Source: Fragilariopsis cylindrus CCMP1102 (Eukaryota > Bacillariophyta > Bacillariophyceae > Bacillariales > Bacillariaceae). Taken from it: a DNA stretch of 64,000 nucleotides. The position numbers were made by a program, and so were the translations under genes. Every line of letters starts with the position of its first letter. Within the stretch, counting starts at the first letter, position 1. The notes beneath the pieces were generated by a model, which saw only the letters and a list, made by a program, of their open reading frames with translations, was not told the origin of the DNA and did not search any database. Location of the stretch: NCBI GenBank assembly GCA_900095095.1, contig FMBT01000490.1:1-64000 (forward strand), in the 5' to 3' direction. Below, piece after piece: positions 59,088 to 64,000 of this stretch.

Positions 59088-61979
59088 ATGGCTACTACTA
59101 CTACTAGTACTAGTGATAATAACTACGTTATCGATGTTGCTGATGACGGTGAAGAATTGTTACGAAAGGTGATGGCGGAGGCGATGACGACTATTGATAA
59201 TCATCTTTCTACTTGTAATAATAACTTCTCATCGTCATCGACTACAACTGCTGTAGATGACGCCATCGTCTCTACCGCTAATAATAATGCCTCGTCGTCG
59301 ATATCTACTGTCGACGCTGTTGTTGCTGTCAATAACAATGCCCTCCCCGCAATAACGGACCTTCCACCATTATTAGTAACAAAGAAAGAAAAACAAAAAG
59401 TATTAAAACAACAACAGGAAGAACTGCAACGACAACAAGAAATTTTAATTGGAATGTATAATACTGTTACGAATACTATACGAACACTACAAGAAAAGAA
59501 AAAGATACAAGATCAACGTGAAAATACTACTGTTACTGCTGCTAAAGTTACTACTGCTGCTATCGAGGCTACTGATGAAGACATCATAAATTTATCGAAT
59601 AGTAAAGTTCCAAAGGAATTACGTTCCCATTGTAATGACTCGAAAACAACCACTAATTATTGGTCTATAAATCGAGGAGAAGGATCATCAAGAACTGTTA
59701 CTGCTAGAAGAAGAACAAGAAGATCATTACCATCGTTATCGTCATCGTCATTACAGAAATCATGTTCATCATCATCATCATCATCATCGTACTTACCGTC
59801 GAATAATACGTCGTCCGAGCGAAAGCGACAGCAGCAGCAGAGTGGTAATACTAATAAAACAGGAACAACAACAAAAATAAAAGCTGCTGCTGATAAAGGA
59901 AATGGAACGGCGACTACGACTATTACGAAATCCGTCATTCTTCCACAACCTAGTAAGAAACGTAAACCTCATAAACAACAATATCAGTATCAATATGTGC
60001 AAGAAGGACGTAATATTGTCCTGAAGTACGATGACGATGACGACGACAATGATGATAGTAAAAATTATGAGAAGAGGCAGCCAATAAACGACATTAGTAT
60101 AGTTGTTGAAATGAAGAACATGAATAAGAATAAGAAGAGAGAAAGAACCGTCGACGCCGATGTCGACGTCAATGTAAATCCAAATAGTAAGAATATATCT
60201 TTTGTTGCACCAACATCAATAAAGGAATTAGACGAAGGGGGATACGATCACCAACAAAATGATGATTGTAAAAATAATAGTAATAATATTAATACTAATA
60301 AGCGAAGAAAACTTCAACAAGAAGACACCACTCTGCCTGAAAATAGTCAAGAAGAAGGAGAACAAGAAGAAGAACAAGATACCGATGATGCCTGCCCTCA
60401 TCCGTATATGTCTCTGTATGCGCCAGTACAATTGTACAGTACATCATCGTCATCTTCTAAAGAAGAGGAAGAATGTTATGACGAGGCTGCCAATAATACT
60501 ACTACTACCATGTCGAAAACTGAAGTTAGCATGACAGATACGACTACTAATATTGATAACAATTATAAAGAAAGGGAAGAAACAATTCATGCTATTCTCC
60601 GTGGCGGAAGAAACAACAGCAATAGCAACAATGATAATGATAGTAGTAATATTGAAGCTGACGATCATGGTGTGTATCCTATAGTAGGACCAGATGGTGA
60701 ATTTGAAAATGTTGTTGAATTGTATCACCAATATCATCCTCAACCACCACCACTACCACCACCATCACTAGATCCATCACAATGTTCATCACCATCGTCG
60801 TCGCTGGAGGAATCGACGACAGCCGTGGAAGAAGACGCGTCATCATCTCGTCCTACGACACCAATAGATGATGGAACATCAGCACAGCAACAGCTACAAC
60901 AACAGAAGATGGCGTAATTGATTTGTACCATCGTAACTATCCAGCACAATTAAAATTAGCATCAACACCACCAACAAAAATAGCAGCAGTAACAACAACA
61001 ACAAGAACAAAATTGAACAGTAAAAAAATGAAAACAAAAATCCACAAAGCAGCAACTGTGACCAAAAGGAAAGCATCAGTAAAAAGTAAAGAAGAAAAAT
61101 GGTACGTTCGATTCGATTCTGGTGTTTTAATTTTTCGACTATCTAGACTTGTTTGTTTGTTAGCATTTTGTTCTGTACTATCAATTCTTAATCTAATTTC
61201 TCACCCTTATTTTTCTTTTCTGTGGTATTTGCTTCCCACGTTTTTCGTATGAATCCGACCAAAAAAATAACAGTGCATTGATTGCACTACAAAAACGTTC
61301 GGTAGTATCAATCCATAAAGTGATAGAGCGACAAAGAGTGCAGAAGAAGATGGAAGCTGGAACAACCAAAACGGCGGTTGCTTCGTTACAACAACCGGTA
61401 TCTAATGATGTGGACAATCACGCCAACATCGACGATCCCAAAATCAGCACTGCATCATCCGACCCTCTCGTAAACACTAAAACGAACTATATCAGGAGCA
61501 CTGCTGCATCTACCCCTCCCGTAAAACCAAAATCTATTAGAGGTTGGAATGATCAATATCGAATTCTGGTTGATTTTTATAATTTGAACGGACATTCAAG
61601 TGTATTACGATCGGATACAAATAAAGCTTTATCAGGATGGGTTAAAAGACAACGTAATAATCGAAAAGATGGAAAGTTGACACAATATCAAATTGATTCT
61701 TTAGATGGACTCAATTTTGTTTGGCACCGTACAAATGATGCATGGAATATTAAATATAATATGCTTATTGATTACTATAGACAATATGGAGAAGGTGTTT
61801 CTGTTCTCTGTGGATTAAATCGCCAACTTGCAGAGTGGGTCCAACGTCAGAAGCGTGAGTATCGAGGCAATTTAAACAGTCCTAACAGAATGCAATTTAA
61901 ACAGCTTAACAGAAAGCAAAAAGGAATGGAACAAACACGTATCGATGCTCTTGAACGTCTTCCAGGATGGACATGGTAA
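59088..61979 (+). CDS. Helicase-associated (HA) domain protein with long disordered N-terminus
   Basis: The first ~600 residues are low complexity (Thr, Asn, Ser, Asp), with a Gln/Glu/Lys coiled coil at about residues 98-150 and basic patches such as K-K-R-K-P-H-K that could be nuclear signals. A frame change near 60910 leads to E-D-G-V-I-D-L-Y-H-R and a Lys-rich segment. Intron 61102-61273 (GTACGT..ACAG) then joins the last exon, which carries two HA repeats: W-N-D-Q-Y-R-I-L-V-D-F-Y..G-W-V-K-R-Q-R and W-N-I-K-Y-N-M-L-I-D-Y-Y..E-W-V-Q-R-Q-K. Ends L-P-G-W-T-W. HA domains are small helical modules common in diatoms, thought to bind nucleic acid. The N-terminal and C-terminal parts could be two genes. 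Confidence 0.65.
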
Positions 61980-62554
61980 TAATCATAGTAATAATAATAA
62001 CAATAATGATAAAATTAGCTCACAAACCTACAATGCATGTCCTAGTACTGGGTTTATTTATATCTTCTATTATATTCATAACAAAATTTCCCATGGCACC
62101 TGGAATAGGGGGATGGTGGAAATTGAATATATATCACACGATTTTTTATTTTTTTTAAATTGCTTCGCCGATCATCATTGATAAAATAAATTCAAGGCAT
62201 CCTAGTTTTTTGACACGTACGTGACGCATTCAATTCAATCGTGAGCTTTTTTTTTTTAAGTATCTTTTTTACAGGAGCATAAGTACAGTACTGGTTCCGG
62301 ATGAGCGAACAGAACCTCTTGTGCCACTTTACTGTACTACTCGTACATGTATTCTGCCTTTATTTTACTGTATGCGTTTAACGAGCGAAGCAAAGATATT
62401 CTTTTTCATCTTGGGTTTCTTACAGTTCGCATCATTAATGTTGCATGAATACGGAGATCATCAATGATAAATCGAAAGAATATGCACAGTGCATCCAAGC
62501 AAGGGATAGAAAAGAAACAAAGAAAGAAAGAAAGAAAGAAACAAACACATATCG
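61980..62554. other. Intergenic region
   Basis: AT-rich; GAAA run (62511-62541) ends 14 bp before the next ATG. GTACAGTACTGG at 62284. No gene seen. Confidence 0.4.
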
Positions 62555-64000
62555 ATGATAATGATGAACCAACACCATGATACTTACCACTATTACTGCC
62601 CGCTTCAGCGACGAACACTACGACGCTCTTCGCCTGCGTTGTTGTTCATGATGATGGTGTCAACGATTATGATATTTATTGTTAGTCATCCGTTAACAGT
62701 GATAGCGTTGGATGCTGATAATGATGGCGTGACTAATACTGTCGGCGGTAGTGCCGACAATAACGATGTTTGTGACAACTACACTGATGCCGCAAGTAGC
62801 AGTGCTTGTGATGGTAGCGTAAATAAAGATAGTAAATAAAGAAGTAGATGACGAGGATGACGATAATGATGATTTATACGAATCACCTGATATCGAATGG
62901 TGCCGTCGTCGTCCAACATGGAGGAATACTGATCATGATGAAATGATGATACGACTCTAATAATCACAAAAATGAAAATTATGTCAGAGAATATTGTTCC
63001 AAATTATTAATTATTATCCTAATTTAGAAATTCTGACAAAAGGACGGCATCCCTATTTAAGTTCCTTTTATACAACAAGATATAAATTTCATGATAATGA
63101 TATATTTGATGAAATGGAGAAACAAAATGATACGTAAATATATACCTAACATCTTGGATCGTCCATTAATAAAACAACTCTATAAATGTATGGATGCTGA
63201 TGATGAATTACAAAATGAATTATGGAAGTTTAATCATAAATCCAATTCAAAATCAAGTAGGATGGTACGTCCAAGTATCACAAAGATTCATAGACGAAGA
63301 AATGACAATAATGATGATAATAAGATCGGAGATACTAAAGATAATGGATTACTACCAATAATGATAATTGTTGAAAATTCTATTAATGAAATAGAAGCAC
63401 AATGTGTTATATCATTATCAAAATGTTTACGGTCACATCCACCACTTCAAGAATATATATTTGAAGCACGTAAATTTGAAGGAACTTCTCGTGAAGATAG
63501 TGGTAACGACGTGACTTTTCTGGCTGGTTTTTTACAGATTCTTTTACCTGGTATTGCGAATCAAATACATCAAATTGCCTATTTGGTATGGAACGAAACA
63601 AAATGGGGTGACAAGGACAGTGATGAAAATGATGATGATGAAATGATGGAATTTGTACCAATTAATACTAAATTATTATCAGTGGAAGAATCAGAGAAGT
63701 CATCAGAGTCATCGGAACAATTGTCAAAATCACAACAACAGCAGCAGCAGCAGCAGTATGACAATAAAAATAAAGTGTATACTAAGAAATGGTGGCCGGA
63801 TCCACGTCATATGGGTATCCGTACAACAGAACATTTATCATATGATAAATGGGGTGGATTAGGGTACCATGAGGATTCAGATTCTGATTATACAGTATTA
63901 GTTGCAATGAGTAATCCAAATGATTATAAAGGTGGTGAATTTACATTATTTACAGATGATATTAAGAAGAAAAATAAGAATAAAAATCATAACAATAACA
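62555..64000 (+). CDS. 2OG-Fe(II) oxygenase (prolyl-4-hydroxylase-like), partial at the right edge
   Basis: The start carries a hydrophobic signal or anchor (M-V-S-T-I-M-I-F-I-V-S-H-P-L). An acidic, Asn-rich lumenal part follows with frame changes near 62835, 62960, 63010 and 63125. From 63127 one frame is open to the end of the window. It shows N-E-I-E-A-Q-C-V-I-S-L-S-K-C-L, a Ser/Gln spacer, then G-G-L-G-Y-H-E-D-S-D-S-D-Y-T-V-L-V-A-M and G-G-E-F-T-L-F. The H-E-D supplies the His-x-Asp half of the iron site; the distal His and the 2-oxoglutarate Arg lie beyond 64000. Such enzymes hydroxylate prolines of secreted proteins in the ER. Completeness cannot be judged. Confidence 0.65.

Overview
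The window looks like nuclear DNA from a photosynthetic stramenopile, most likely a pennate diatom. Supporting signs are: AT-rich DNA with abundant microsatellites; proteins padded with Asn, Ser, Asp, Thr and Gln runs; short GT..AG introns, mostly with GTAAGT-type donors; a signal peptide followed by an Ala-Phe/Val-Pro motif typical of diatom plastid import (IGPS-like gene near 15.6 kb); and families expanded in diatoms (helicase-associated domain proteins, AP2 proteins, 'DFN' kinase-like proteins, a YVDD reverse-transcriptase remnant). The species assignment is inference; nothing in the window fixes it.

Layout. 0-1.5 kb: a broken helicase-associated (HA) domain fragment and a duplicated AP2-domain gene interrupted by one in-frame stop. 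2-4.2 kb (-): mitochondrial succinyl-CoA ligase beta subunit. 5.7-10.2 kb (+): a four-exon membrane-anchored glycosyltransferase/sulfotransferase fusion with a Stowaway-like MITE in its first intron. 12-14.75 kb (-): secreted class-3 lipase. 15.5-16.8 kb (+): heavily frameshifted plastid IGPS-like TIM-barrel gene. 17-19.8 kb: gene-free repeat region. 20.4-22.3 kb (+): cupredoxin with four Cys-rich repeats. 22.9-24.5 kb (-): broken conserved gene of unknown function. 25.4-27.95 kb (+): bestrophin-like anion channel. 29.3-30.1 kb (+) and 38.2-39.2 kb (-): paralogous secreted proteins with a putative allene-oxide-cyclase/dirigent-like C-terminus. 30.8-31.2 kb: retroelement RT remnant. 32.5-35.5 kb (+): mitochondrial intermediate peptidase homologue that has lost HEXXH. 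36.5-37.3 kb (-): TPR protein. 41.2-43.1 kb (-): RsfS/Iojap ribosome silencing factor. 44.5-48.2 kb (-): MCM6, lying between two ~0.9 kb inverted repeat arms. 49.9-50.8 kb: ~190-bp tandem repeats related to those at 17.7 kb. 51.7-53.9 kb (+): GT31-like glycosyltransferase. 54.6-55.1 kb (-): globin. 56.2-58.4 kb (-): transmembrane kinase-like protein. 59.1-62 kb (+): HA-domain protein. 62.6 kb to the right edge (+): 2OG-Fe(II) oxygenase, truncated by the window.

The genes do not form a pathway or operon; they are ordinary eukaryotic single genes, with some themes recurring (secretory-pathway glycan modification, mitochondrial housekeeping, secreted or surface proteins). About ten otherwise well-conserved coding regions, including an expected essential one (MCM6), are broken by single-base frameshifts. 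This points to residual assembly indels as much as to real pseudogenes, and it limits every gene model given here. The most unusual items are the inverted repeat around MCM6, the shared ~190-bp satellite family, the intronic MITE, and the pseudo-peptidase.
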